The notes: generated from the letters alone by a model not told the origin. 64,000 nucleotides of DNA from Przewalskia tangutica (GCA_029844215.1 CM056723.1:9508980-9572979); one strand, 5' to 3'; numbered from the stretch's first letter, positions 12,015 through 24,010 are shown. A program made the numbers and translations.

Positions 12015-12370
12015 TTGTCCCAGTGTCGAATTATGATGACACTGGGTCGTTGTGATGCGAAAATAAAAGCAAAGCTGACGCTGATTTAAAAAATGTCCCA
12101 GTGTCGAATTATGAGGACACTGGGTTGCTGCGATGCTAAAATTATGAACAGACGAATACCGATTCAAAAATATATCCCAGTATCGAATCTTGATGACACT
12201 GGGTTGCTGCGATGTTAGAAAATTAAAGCAGGCAGACGCCGATTCAAAATTGTCCCAATATCGAATCATGATGACACTGGGCTGCTGTGATGCTGCAAAA
12301 TTAAAGACAATGCCGACGCAAATTTAAAATTTGTCCCAGTGTCGAATTATGATTGACACTGGGTTACAGG
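12015..12370. repeat. Tandem repeat, five units of about 78 bp, each with a hairpin
   Basis: Five units each carry CCCAGTGTC, a 10-nt spacer, then GACACTGGG: a 9-bp perfect inverted repeat in units 1 (12019-12046), 2 (12097-12124) and 5. Units 3 and 4 (about 12176 and 12253) have one or two substitutions in the left arm with no compensating change in the right. The array lies in the 3' untranslated part of the element, close to the polypurine tract. Confidence 0.85.
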
Positions 12371-12374
12371 TGAT

Positions 12375-13735
12375 GTGGTCAGAATGCATGCGGTGTTTGT
12401 AGATGTTGATGGCGTCATTGCATGGACGCGATGCAGATGCTCGTCGTTGCATAGACGAAACATGGATGAAGTCGTTGCATAGACTTATATGAAATGGCGT
12501 CGTTGCATAGACGCGATGCAGATGATGATCGCCGCAGATGACGAAACATGGATTGCCGCAGATAGACTTATATGAAATGACGTCGTTGCATGACGCGATG
12601 CAGATGCTCATCGCCGCATAGACGAAACATGGATGGCCGTTGCGTATGCTTATATGAAATGACGCCGTTGCGTAGACGCGACGCAGATGCTGCCGTTGCA
12701 GATGACGAAACATGAACGGCCGCCAGATAGGCTTATATGAAATAACGTCCGTAGATGACGCTGACGCAGATGCTCGTTGCGTGACAGATCGAACATGGAC
12801 GGCCGTTGCATAGGCTTAAATGAAATTGCGTCGTTATGCAGACGCGACGCAGACGTCGTCGTTGCATAAACGAAACATAGATGGCCGCCAGATAGGCTTT
12901 GATGAAATGACGTCGCCAGATGACGCTGATGCAGATGTTCGCCGCGTGATAGACGAAATATGGACGGCCGCCAGATAGGCTTAAATGAGATGGCGTCGTT
13001 GCATAGACGCGATGTAGATGCTCATCAGATAGACGAAACATTGATGAAGCTATTGCATAGCTTAAATAAAATGCGTCGTCAGATGACGCTGATGCATATG
13101 TTCGCGTCAGATGCATCGAAACATGGATGGGCGAGTCAGATAGGCTTAGAAAGCGGTGTCGTTGCATAGACGCGATGCAGATGCTCGTCATAGACGAAAC
13201 ATAGATGGCCGCCAGATAGACTTATATGAAATGACGCCGTTGCGTAGACGCTGATGCAGACTCGTCGTTGCAGATGACGAAACATGGATGGCCGTTGCAT
13301 AGGCTTAGAAAGGCGTTGCGTAGATAGACGCTGATGCAGACGTCGTCATCAGATAGACGAAACATAGATGGCCGTTGCATAGACCTATATGAAATGACGC
13401 CGTTGCGTAGACGCTGATGCAGATGCTCGCCGCAGATAGACGAAACATGGACGGCCGCCAGATAGGCTTAGAAAGCGGCGTCAGATAAACACGATGCAGA
13501 TGCTCGTCGTTGCATAGACGAAACATAGATGAAGTCGTTGCATAGACTTATATGAAATTGCGTCGTTGCATAGACGCGATGCAGATGCTCGTCGTTGCAT
13601 AGACGAAACATAGATAAAGCCATTGCATAGACTTAAATGAAATGACGTCGTTGCATAGACGCGATGCAGATGCTCGTCGTTGCATAGACGAAACATAGAT
13701 GAAGCCGTTGCATAGACTTTTATAAAATGCGTCGT
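12375..13735. repeat. Minisatellite, about 85-bp units with 28-bp sub-repeats
   Basis: About 16 degenerate units. The best preserved (13480-13735) have a period near 85 bp and contain three related sub-repeats around CGTTGCATAGAC, alternately followed by GAAACATAGATGAAG, TTATATGAAAT and GCGATGCAGATGCT. Unit borders become irregular toward 12700-13450, with many deletions in the CGTTGCATAG core. Long minus-strand reading frames here (rich in HLHRV and CNDA words) are produced by the repeat and are not genes. Tandem repeats in this position are known for Ogre-like elements. Confidence 0.85.
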
Positions 13736-14298
13736 TTTATGGGCGTACCTGCTTTGTGACCCGCCTGAGTTGAGATAACGTCATTGCATAGACGTTGTGC
13801 GTTTATAACCCGCATAAGCTTATTGTTGTGCTCCCGACTTTGCTGATATGAAGATCCTGCACTCAAAGAAAACTTGTGAGTTTTTTAGGAAATGAGTGGT
13901 TGATTAGCGTCAACTTTGTAGCCTAGGCTCTTGACGCCTGCATTCTTGGTTTGGACTGAAGACCTAGTTGGCCTGCTTTTTCGTGTCTATTGCCATTTTC
14001 TTGCAGTGAATCCTTAAAATGTCCCAATTTCTGATAGATGAAGATGTTTAACTGGGTAAGGTTGCATCTTGACGCTATCAAGGCGATCAGGTAAACAAAT
14101 TTTTTTTCTTCAATCATGAATGAAAATCTAATGCGAGAATATGGACAATGTACAATTGAGTAGATGAGAATGCAACACTCAAAATATTCCCAGTCATGTG
14201 TAGGTAGTCATGGATGCAAAATATATGATGATGCTAAACTCTCCAATGGACAAAATTGAGTCATGTGCAAAACAAGGGAGAAATATTTCTAATGGTAT

Positions 14299-14600
14299 GA
14301 CCGAAGCTGATATGGCTGCCTACGTATCCCGCCGAGGGAATCAAATCAAGACGTAGTTCGTGATGCAAAATAATTTTTTTTTATGATTTTAAAATGATGC
14401 GGGACCGAAGCCGATGTGGCCGCCTACGTATCCCGCTGAGGGAATCAGGTCAAGACGTAGTTCGTGATGCAAAATAAGGATTTTTTATCATTTTAAAATG
14501 ATGTGGGACCGAAGCCGATGTGGCCGCCTACGTATCCCGCTGAGGGAATCAGGTAAAGACGTAGTTTGTGATGCAAAAAATAAGAATTTTATGTAATATG
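14299..14600. repeat. Three tandem 104-bp repeats with a CCTACGTATCCCG core
   Basis: Units start at 14299, 14403 and 14507. Each has GACCGAAGCYGATRTGG, GCCTACGTATCCCGC, GAGGGAATCA and AAGACGTAGTT. Looser single copies of the same core occur at 15869-15935 and 16139-16205 within this element, and inverted at about 51700-51770 and 51975-52040 in the related element. The core contains the palindrome TACGTA. Function unknown. Confidence 0.8.
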
Positions 14601-16945
14601 CATTTTGTTGTTTTTTTTCCTGAAAAGGTGGAAGACCACATTATTCCGACTTCAGTTGATACCAACAATTAGTATTGTGCATAAGGATTTTCGTTTATTG
14701 CTTTCAGTCTAACCGAGATTGACTCCGGTGTAATTCACACAGCTTCAGATAGTACCTCAGACATAGCTGAGTGTCGACACACCTGCTTGCATCCAAGGTT
14801 TCGAACTACACGTAATCTCACGTTTCAAATGCCCTCACTGAAGAAAGTCCCATCCACATATATTCCAGTATTTTGAATTTTGGGACGTTTGGAGAAAAAC
14901 ACTCACACTCAGAAAGATGTTTAATGCATGAAATTGTGATACCATAGGCTTGGTCGTCATGTAAGTATCCACTAATGTGAGAACCCTCAGTATAAGATCA
15001 TGTAGAGCTTGTCACGGATTTGTAATGTAGGCTTGGAGAAAGGAATGAATATCATTTGGGTAAAAAAATGACTAATCATTCCTCGAGAGTTGGACTACGT
15101 CCGTGCTTGATATTTGTGTGTTTTAATGGTGACTTACTTTCTTTTTGTCCCAGTTTTTCTGTATTGACTTCCTTTGAATCTTTCATTTGGAGCCCCTTTT
15201 TTCGGGGTTAGATTTCCTCTTTGTGTGAAGTCGTCATTTGTTTTTTTTCTTTTTTCTTTTTGAGACTTTGACAATTTTTGTCTTTGCAAACTTCAACGCA
15301 GAATTTTGTCAGCCACTTGCACATTTCTAAAGAAAAAAAGCTCGAGGAGGTCGGGCCAAGAGAGGGATAGTGCGTACGCACTCAGAAAGGGTATAGGTGT
15401 AATATGCGGTTGTCAAAAAATAGGTTTTAGGCTCAAAGGGGTGTACTAGGGATAATGTTATTTGGTAGACTGAAAAGGCTCAAGCGGGGCAAAGAAAGCC
15501 TACGATCATTTCCTTCACCGAGTATTACTCAGGATTTCGCCTCAACAAACATTCAGGCCAAGTTCTAGATCACAATGCAACGCAATTGAACTTATTCAAA
15601 CACTCACCACACAATGCATATGAAACGATGAGGTTTGTTTCGTCCTTATCTTGGAAACACGCAAGACAATGTCATTTACGGGTGTGAATAAGAGGTACCA
15701 AAAGAATTTATGGTTTACCACAAAGTCAACCCATACTGGTTTTTTATGCACACTTATAACTGTGTTGGTATCAACAAAGTCAAACAATAATACTTAAAAA
15801 ATGTTTTTGTATTTTTGAATAACATATTTCTTTTGTATTTATGAACAATTTTTTTTTTGAATAAAGGGTACCGAACCCGAATAGGGCTGCCTACGTATCC
15901 CGCCGAGGGAGTCAGGTGCGCGTAGTTCATTCAAATATGTTATAAAATGTATGCTTGAAAAGAATTTATCAATGAAAGGATAGCAATATAAAGCTGTGCA
16001 AAAGAAATGATTGTCCAACGTGGACGAATGCAAAGTAAAATGAATGTAACGAAAAAATGAATTCCCGAAAATATGATGAATGAGATGCATGAGTGAGAAA
16101 AATATGCTTCTTTATTATTTTTATTTTTTATTTTTTATGGTGTCGAACTCAAAATGGGTTGCCTACGTATCACACCGTGTAGTGAGAATCAGACACGCGT
16201 AGTTCAGGATGATTATGCTGTAAAATGCATGATATGAAAGAACTATGTAATCAACGCTAAACATATCAATTGAATTTGCAAATATGTATAAAGATACAAA
16301 ATATAGAAGAACTGAGAGCGATGTATCGTTAAATATGGTATAGACTGACTTCTATTAGTAAACATAATTCTCGCTCATTCTTGTGATGATTTTTTTTTTC
16401 TTTTTCCGATCGCTTCTACTTTCATGCAGACGACCTTCCAGCAAAAATATGAGAAATAGGTGAGTAGGAAAATGACAAAATAATAAAAATGAAGAGGTGT
16501 GACAATATAGTCAAAGACTCCCCTCATTGGTTCGACCGGACTGATGGTTGATGCTTCACAAAGTCCAAGTCACGCTATTCAAGAGCGATTTACGCAGTAG
16601 AAGTCCTGATTGCAATGTGACAGCAAAAAGTGCAAAAATACTCGAGCCCGAAATCACAAAAGGGTAATTATTGCATTAAATAATATGTACAGAATTGCTA
16701 GCGACAACAATAGTAAACAAAAACATGCAAATCAAGCGTGCGCCCTAATATGCATGAGACCTCTCTTATGTCAGTGGTTGGCCTAAACGCCAGATATGCG
16801 AAATTATGATAAATAAGTCCAAGCCGTTAAACTGCAATGTTTTGTTGGAAATGACGACCAAATGACGGTGCACTTTTCCCAATTTCGGCGTGTCATGACC
16901 AGGCTTGGATCCGTCCATCATTATAATGCTACACATTAGAATGTC

Positions 16946-17500
16946 AACCTATAATAACCACAATACGCCTATCAACTTCTAGCTTTCAACGTAGAATATT
17001 TCTAAGTATAAGGACTCTTATTCTACGGAAAATCGGGCAACACTTCCTTTGTTTCTACGTACTTTTCCACCTTTTTCAAGGCCCGAAAATCAATAACCAA
17101 ATGCCACATTTAAGGCTCAACAATTCAGCTAACCAAAGGAGATTACACGCCTAACATGACGTGTAAAATTCTGCCCCACAATTTATAAAACTGTCCATAT
17201 CCTTAAGGCACATTCTCGGCAACTATCAATATCAACAACAATGTCAATTTCTGTTCAATTCCTTTTTAATCCAAGTTGTTATTCCAACATGTTATACACC
17301 TTATAACAATTATAACAACTATAAATCCTTTCTTTCCTAACATGCGACGATTGTAACTATCGACCAAATTGATTACAACATTAATGACTAACATGCCCAT
17401 TTTCGGTTTATAACATGTCGACATGATCCAAATCTTTTCAAACTTCAATATATATACCACATGCTCATTTAAGAACTACTAAACACGTAATCTTTAATCA
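16946..17500. other. Unassigned repeat-like DNA
   Basis: AT-rich DNA between the truncated Ogre-like element and the LTR-like segment that follows. It may be the downstream part of that LTR or of an internal region, but no primer site, polypurine tract or coding motif is visible. Confidence 0.4.
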
Positions 17501-18312
17501 CATTAAGAAGACAAAGAGTTTACCTCAATAAGCCCTAATAATGTCCAAGCGTAAAAGTCGATCCTTAGCAACTTTAGCTCCTCTTCTCGACGTTCCAATC
17601 CACTCCAAGCAACCCTTGGAAGCTCACAAACAACTTCTCTTCAATTTCCAACTTCAAAGTTGAAGAACACCTTAGGTTTTCATCTTGCGACTAACGTGAA
17701 AACGTAGTTTTCCCGGGATATTTCTATTGAGATAACCTTAGAATACCTTTAGGAATCTTGGGTGTGGATATTGGGAATTATGGAGCAAGATTGCAAAATT
17801 TTCTCTCCCTAAAGGAGCCATTGCCGAGAGCCTCTTGTTCATCAAGACAATGTTCTTGATTTTTTTCTAAGTGTAGAGTTGATCTAGTCTTGCACTAGTA
17901 GTAGTAATATATAAGGAAACCAATGGCTAGGATTAAAACATATGGATGGCTAAGATGTGGTCAATAATATCAATCTCACTTGAATATTTGACTTGGTCCA
18001 TTATTTTCTTCATTCAACAAGCCCATGTGGAGGGTGACACGTGTCGCCCTCCCATTGATCTAAAATATTTTGTTTCTCGGGTGGGCCCCACGTATCCAAC
18101 TCTGAAAATAAAATTTCATAATTCCGATAAATTCTAAAAGTCTTAAATAACAAATTCGGGAACCCAATTCTCACTAACGAACAGTTTTCCTTCCCGAGAC
18201 TCGAAATCATTTTCCATAGGAAAAAGCAATCTTTCTTTCGTTTCAAACTTAAAGTCGTATCTTCTCACGTACATTCTCTTAAACACATGTCCTGGAATTA
18301 TGTGGTGTAACA
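17501..18312 (-). mobile_element. Chromovirus-like LTR, probably solo or truncated
   Basis: On the minus strand the edge reads TGTTACACCACATAATTCC at 18312. A TATA-like TTATATATTACTACTACTAG is near 17896-17915, followed by a pyrimidine-rich leader. The TGTTACACC start is the usual start of a Ty3 chromovirus-type LTR family in Solanaceae. The related LTR at 18400-19284 lies immediately to the right in the same orientation. No coding domain is attached. Confidence 0.5.
18029..18052. promoter_or_regulatory. Palindrome centred on a G-box (CACGTG)
   Basis: GGAGGGTGACAC followed at once by GTGTCGCCCTCC is a 24-bp inverted repeat with one mismatch, centred on CACGTG. It lies upstream of the TATA-like box of the LTR at 17501-18312, so it may act as a bZIP/bHLH binding site of the U3 region. 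Role inferred only. Confidence 0.45.
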
Positions 18313-18399
18313 CATATTTCAACACTTTTATATAGATAGTTTTAACTTTCAATAACAAGATTTCCTTCAACTAATAACATGTAATAGGTGATGATAACA

Positions 18400-19284
18400 A
18401 CAACAACCAACGAATTCAAAGTAATGAAAAACTGTCCAAATCGGCTAGCTTGCCCAAAACTGTCACATGCACTTCTTATTCTCCATTTTACTTAACACAA
18501 GTTCATCTCTTAATTATAACATCATGTAACATCTAATTACTTCAAGAGGAAGAAAAATCTTACCTTAATCTTATGCTCAAAACAGTCCACTATGTTCTCG
18601 GCCATTGCTTGCTTTTGCACCACTTCTTCAAGTTACAATAACACCCATGTATCCTCTACAAGCTTGTAACCATCTTACTTTCTTGTTCTTTTTCCAAAAA
18701 GTTCATCCCAAGCTTAGGGTTTTCTTGGACAAAATTTGGCCAAAACCGTGACCACCATTTAGAGTATTAATCTTGGCTTAGAACTTGGTTAAGGAATTTA
18801 ATCTTGTAAAATAACTTAACTTGTTCTTCACTTGGCCATGGTAATTTCGAAACTTGAAGGCTAAGGAAGAGAAGAGAGGATGAAGATGAAGATGTTTTGT
18901 ATAACATAAGTCTTGCAAGCCTTTGTATATGTAGATGTATATAGCACAAGTGGAGGGGGACCCACTTGTCCAAAAATATCTTCTTGTCACAAAAATAACT
19001 CTCACACTTACCAATATTCTTGAATTTTTTTGATGGACCTCCCCCAAAATTGTGAAATTTTCGATGGGCCCTATATTATCAATGTCAAGACTTAATAATA
19101 CAATACTAAGTCCATAAATCCATTGGGAAGAATTTAACTACTAGTTAATAATTTTCGTCGTCATCTCCGTTGTATCCAAAACATTTCCCTATAGAAAATA
19201 TAAATATACTTTCCTTCCAACATTCAAATCTTATTTCCTAACTTACGTTCTCATATCCTTGCACTGAAATCACGGGGTGTAACA
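18400..19284 (-). mobile_element. Chromovirus-like LTR, relative of the array LTR
   Basis: On the minus strand the edge is TGTTACACCCCGTGATTTCA at 19284. From 19268 down to about 18770 it closely matches the start of the LTR in the tandem array (for example 27467-26962). It contains a TATA-like region, and a leader rich in CTTCATC near 18875-18890. This copy has the complete 5' edge, which the array copies lack. 18313-18399 contains no separate feature. Confidence 0.65.
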
Positions 19285-19742
19285 CCACAGAAATGAAAAC
19301 TAACACAACAACTATCAACAACAAGCCACATTAGTAGCCACAGTAGAAACAACAACAACAAGCCAACACAACAACGACGAACTCGACATTTTTCTCCAAT
19401 TCGTCAACACAAATTCAATTTTAAATGATTCACCAACACAGGAACCAGTACAAAATGAAATTGAATTTTTTAGAAATATTTTCGGCGATCTCCGACGTCG
19501 CAATGATAGCCAAAGGTGGAGTGTATCCGCACAAACTGATAACATCTCCATACGATTAGATCGACAAATGCGATTAGGTGATCTTCGATCAAATTGATCA
19601 AATGCGATTAGCATATTTGAATCGAGATATATTCAGCAGATACAAAATAGAAAATGATTAACATATATCACAATACGATCCTCGATCAACATCGAACAGA
19701 TACCACAACTCGATTTGATTCTCGATCAAAATTGATATTTTT
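19285..19742. other. Intergenic, low complexity, nothing recognised
   Basis: Rich in CAACAA words near 19300-19370. A 99-codon minus-strand frame spans 19315-19614 but has no recognisable motif and a biased composition, so I do not call a gene. Confidence 0.4.
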
Positions 19743-19845
19743 CCTTGTCGATTTTGTGTCACACACAGCAAAATTGATCAGTATCCTACAAATCCTTGTC
19801 GATTTTGTGTCACACACAGCAAAATCGATCAGTATCCTACAAAAT
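19743..19845. repeat. Two tandem 51-bp repeats
   Basis: Units start at CCTTGTCGATTTTGTGTCAC (19743 and 19794) and differ at only a few positions, implying recent duplication. Confidence 0.85.
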
Positions 19846-19920
19846 TTACCTCAATCCTTAATCGCGTCTTCAATCTCTCTGTTTTTGATTTTTCGCGATT
19901 TCGATTTTCAGGTTTTCATT

Positions 19921-20002
19921 TGCTTCTCGATAATTAGTTCCTTCAATCTGCTTCTCGATAATCAGTTCCTTCAATCTGCTTCTCGATAATCAGTTCCTTC
20001 AC
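19921..20002. repeat. Three tandem 28-bp repeats
   Basis: Three nearly identical units of TGCTTCTCGATAATCAGTTC plus CTTCAATC, the first with one substitution and the last with an incomplete end. No coding frame is sustained. Confidence 0.85.
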
Positions 20003-20017
20003 AATTTTTAATATGAG

Positions 20018-20375
20018 CAGAGAGGGAAAGAGAAGAGAGATATCTTTTTAGGGCTCCAATATGAGCTTCTGATATATTTTCTAATTAATGATTTTTCAGT
20101 ACAAAACTAATTAGAAGCAGTCCTATTTATAAGCTGTATAAGCTGACTAGACTAACCATGTATAACTATATATCCACTATATATCTCAACAAGCGTGAAT
20201 AATATAATTTGTGATCTCAATATCGGTGAACAAATAATTGGAATGAGTCTAACTCTGTTACCATGTAAAGAATGAATTTTAGGTCTAACTCAACCCCAAA
20301 AGCTAGCTTGTAGGATGAAGATTGCTCAAGTCGAGTTCATATTAACATTCCATATCCGATATGAGACTCTTAACA
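20018..20375 (-). mobile_element. Copia LTR, nearly complete
   Basis: Minus strand 5' edge TGTTAAGAGTCTCATATCGG at 20375, then AAGCTAGCTTTTGGGGTTGA, a TATA box (TTATAAATAGGACTGC near 20120-20135) and a purine-rich end near 20018. The TATA-to-end part is almost identical to 9530-9710, and the start is related to 9305-9423 and 56767-56886. No coding region of the parent element is adjacent. Confidence 0.65.
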
Positions 20376-20468
20376 ATATTAGAGTATTGAGAATCACTTG
20401 GAACATGGAATTTTTTTTCTAACAATATTTAGAGTATTGAGAATCACTTGGAACATGGAATTTTCTTC
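20372..20468. repeat. Two tandem 49-bp repeats at the LTR edge
   Basis: AACAATATTAGAGTATTGAG followed by AATCACTTGGAACATGGAATT is present twice (starts 20372 and 20421) with one or two differences. The first copy begins at the LTR 5' edge, so this is flank sequence duplicated next to the insertion. Confidence 0.85.
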
Positions 20469-20939
20469 TTCTTTAAATATCCTTTTCGCAATGAAACTCA
20501 AGAGAAGGAGCAAAGGCAATGCCATAAAGTAGGATGATAATTCAGAGCAACATGTTTAATAGGACAGAAGTCATATTTGTAAAAAATAAATATTTTCTAG
20601 AATTGATTGGTTATTTTTCTTTTTTGATATAAAAGATTGATAAGCATTTGAGATTAATCTGGTTAAATTTTTTAGTATTAATTATTAATAGTAATGTCTA
20701 AGTGTTAGTTAAAGCAAGTAATATGAAATTAAAGTTACGATAATAGTAAAAAAAATGGCATATGTCTTAATGCCGCCCATAAGTGGGCAGAAGTTACTTT
20801 CCTCGTTTTGATGAAAAACACTTTTTCCATGTCAAACACCAAGAAAGATTTCATATGAAAAATATATTGATTCTGAAAAATGACTTTCATTATCATATCC
20901 ACACAAACCAAAATTCTAATCTAAAACCCGAAAGGGAAT
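20469..20939. other. Intergenic, nothing recognised
   Basis: AT-rich, no sustained reading frame or repeat boundary. Confidence 0.5.
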
Positions 20940-21340
20940 GATTTTTTGGTAAATAGGCGGGTTGAGTTGAATTAGAATGAGTTAAAATTGATTGAGTTAA
21001 TAAATGGCCGGGTTATTGACCTGTTCAAAAAATATTTGGGCTGAAATGAGTTGGGTTGAAATGGGCTAATAAGCGGGTCAGAATTCAATCCGCTCAATTC
21101 TTACTAAGTCTTAATTGTTTTATTTGTTCTTTTATAAATTTTTAGTACCTAATAAAATTATTATTTTCTTTATTATGGTTATATATAACATATCAAATTA
21201 AAAATGTCTTTTTTGAAAATATTCTGACAAGATTTCTCACGGATCAATTTGAGCTAAATATCAATCCAAATCTTGATGGACTGAGCTAATAAATGGACGG
21301 GTCAATAACTAGCCCAACTTGGACGGATTGGGTGAGTTAT
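20940..21340 (+). repeat. Dispersed GGGTTGAGTT-type repeat
   Basis: A stretch rich in degenerate words such as GGGTTGAGTTGAATTAG, AATGAGTTAAAAT, GAGTTGGGTTGAAATGGG and GAGCTAATAAATGGACGGGT. A related segment with AACTCGACTCATTTTGATCC lies in the opposite orientation at 23680-24010. It looks like an old dispersed element without coding capacity. Class unknown. Confidence 0.4.
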
Positions 21341-23679
21341 GATTTTATGGGCTATTTTTTTACCATAGGTATTTCCAAGTTTCAAAGTAATTGTTTTTTT
21401 TTTTCGCTTATTGGTTTTATACTCGTATATTCGAAACATATACTTTTAACATATTTGAAGGTAAATATATGGTGCGAAAGTGACCAAATTTCTACTGACT
21501 AAACTTGGAAGTTTTTGGTGGAAAATTGCAATGATTATCGTTCATCGATTAGTAATTAATTTTGTGCGTTCCAAAGAATTTAATCTCTCCTATTCATTAT
21601 CAGTAGCAGAATGATGCATTCATACTACCAAATGCACTGCACTAAAGTCATCTTCTTACCTATGCTTTGAACACTGACTTTTCATACCCATATATAACTT
21701 ACAAACAATTGAAAACTATATAATCATTGAGCTTTGTCACGTTATATATGGGAAATTAAATTGACACCTTATTTTTTATTCTCTATTTTATTTTATTTTA
21801 TTTTATTCTGTTCAGGTACTAGAGATGACAATGGTACGGTGTGGGGTGAGGCATGCTTAGACATATATTGTGTGGTACAAGTTTAGACATATGCAGATGC
21901 ACCGGGTGAGGGGGTGGACCAGAGCCATATTGCCATCCCGGGCCAGAGCCATATTTCTAAGACTGAAATTTTGGTATAAAGCAATTTTTTTGGTTCAAGT
22001 ATAAAGCAATTGTTGTGTTACCGTGTCGGAGCTTACCCAAAATATTAAGGGGATAGTAGATGTAGAAACTTGCCCAAAATCTTATTACGCAGCCTTATCT
22101 TGATTATCGTCATTGTTGAAAATGATCTTTCTATAGTAGCCGTAGAAACTGTAAGAGTTAAGATAAGACGGATTATCCGGTCAATCAAGTAATACGTATT
22201 CGTCTTCCCTGTTTTTTTCAAAGTTCCCCAATCTCACGAACTCAGCCATATAAAAAAAGAAAATTTTAGACTAGGAGAAACCTTGGAAAAATAAAAGAAT
22301 AGTTATGATTTTGGTAAAAGACAAATCCAGATCGTAATTCCAAAATCTAAGATTTCTATGCTCGAAAATGAGACTTTAACTTGTAAGAGTTCTTTCATTG
22401 TACTCATTTTTGGTGATTAATACAAAGTTTAGTTACCCAAAAGTTATGCTGATATATAGCCCAAATTAATTTATGAAAATTTTAGTTAAACTTTTTTGAA
22501 TTTATATATAAGATATATTGTAAACAAAGAATTCTTTAACAAATCATATACAATATGCGATAAATTTCATAAACGTAGAATTTGAAAGTTTTTCTTTATC
22601 TTTCTTCCGAGCTTCTCTTTGTTCATATATTCTCTTTCCACAACTAGTAGCCGTAATTGTTCTATCACCATACCGATATCAGAAATAACCATAACGATCA
22701 CCAGAAGTCTAGAACCACCACTTATTTACCATAGCATTGCAAACATCATTCCCATACAAAAAGAAAGAAGAAAACTATTTAAAAAAAAAGAAGAGTTTTT
22801 TTGAGGGGGGCCATGGCCCCTCCCCGCCCCTTGCTGCGTAATATTTGTAGTTACTTAAGACTAAACACTTGATGGCTCGGTTCCATCAGGTGCAAAATTA
22901 AAACTAAATCTAAAATAGTGAAAAGTAAATAATTAAGATAGGTAGTCATCTACTGGGCCAAACATGTTGCTTCTTGGAAGTGTCACCATCGTCATTTCCT
23001 AATCTGGAAACAAGTTATTAAATATCAAGGGAACAACTTTAAACTAGTAGGAGTAATTAGTAGTCATTAGGTATGTTGAAGATGACTCAAATAAATGTGA
23101 CTTGAAATCGTTTCAAATTTATGCATAGGTGGTTATTTCTCAATAGTGTTGGCTTATTATTCTCTCGGTGGCCATTTTAGGGGCATTGAAAGTTTTACTT
23201 TTGAGCACAAATTGCAACTTCAAAGAATCAAACATGCCACTAAGTGTAATGAAGAAGATTACACTTTTTATGTTTCATTTTGTCAAACATGTAACTTTTT
23301 AGAATCGGATAAAGGTGTTAATTAGACAAAGTATGAGGATAGTAGATCCAGTTAGAAATCTTCTTTTGTTCAATTAACAAGTTCCATAATATTAAATATA
23401 AGGCGCTTTAGGAATTGATCTTTTAGCTCGTATACACCAAGTGAAATTAGATTGCCAATAATTTGCATTTAACCAAACAAAATTAGAAGTATTACCTCTA
23501 ATTACCTTTAAGCTGACCTGACATTATAACATCTTTTTACACTATTAATGTATAAATAAAAATTAAACTCAAAATTTTTCGTTAGGTGGTATCTTTATCT
23601 TCGAAATATGTGTTGGATCAAGGAAACAAAGATTATTTAGAGGTAATAAAATAAGCCCACACAAATATGACTGCCCAAG
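21341..23679. other. Intergenic, AT-rich, nothing recognised except a short microsatellite
   Basis: Includes a TTTTA/TTTTATT run at about 21783-21808. I see no gene, RNA gene or element boundary. Short reading frames, such as 22619-22804, lack any motif. Confidence 0.45.
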
Positions 23680-24010
23680 TTTGGGCAGGTTAACGACTCA
23701 AATATTCATTAACTCGACTCATTTTGATCCGTTTAAGTTTGCCAATCAAAAAGCTAGATCAGTATGTAGCTCAAACTGATCCATGAGAATTATCTAATAT
23801 ATTATATAGCCGTAAAATATTATTAGGTACTCAATTAAATTATAAAAAATAAATAAGGAAATTAAAGGGAGCGGGGGTAGAGGAGTTAGGTTTCAACTCA
23901 TTGTTTAGCCGATTTTGACGCATGTTGTTTTAGCTCAAGTAATCTTTGAGTGAGTTAATGACTCGCCAATTCTTTAACTCAATTCATTTTGGCCGCCTAA
24001 ATTCAATCCT
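23680..24010 (-). repeat. Dispersed repeat, inverted relative of 20940-21340
   Basis: Words such as TTAACTCGACTCATTTTGAT and CAGGTTAACGACTC are the reverse complement of those in 20940-21340. Degenerate and non-coding. Confidence 0.35.

Larger units (their letters stand above)
9711..16945 (-). mobile_element. Non-coding Ogre/Tat-like LTR element, 5' part missing
   Basis: This is a minus-strand element. Its 3' LTR is 9711-11894. A polypurine tract follows at 11895-11910, and non-coding internal DNA extends to about 16945. The internal part from about 15400 to 16945 is the reverse complement of about 50980-52487, so both are members of one family. No gag, protease, RT or integrase is visible, so this is a large non-autonomous derivative. 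The 5' LTR and the primer-binding region are missing and unrelated sequence begins near 16945. The related copy has a primer site TGGCGACTCCACTGGG, which resembles the tRNA-Arg-type site described for Ogre elements; assignment to Ogre/Tat is therefore an inference. Confidence 0.7.

Noticed and set aside
12009..13696. Several minus-strand reading frames of 70-150 codons with recurring HLHRVYATT-type words
   Set aside because: They are frames of the minisatellite and hairpin repeats; the protein repeat follows the DNA period and no start context or domain is visible.
12015..13735. CRISPR-like appearance of regularly spaced hairpin repeats
   Set aside because: Plant nuclear DNA; the 'spacers' are themselves repeats and the array is part of a retroelement.
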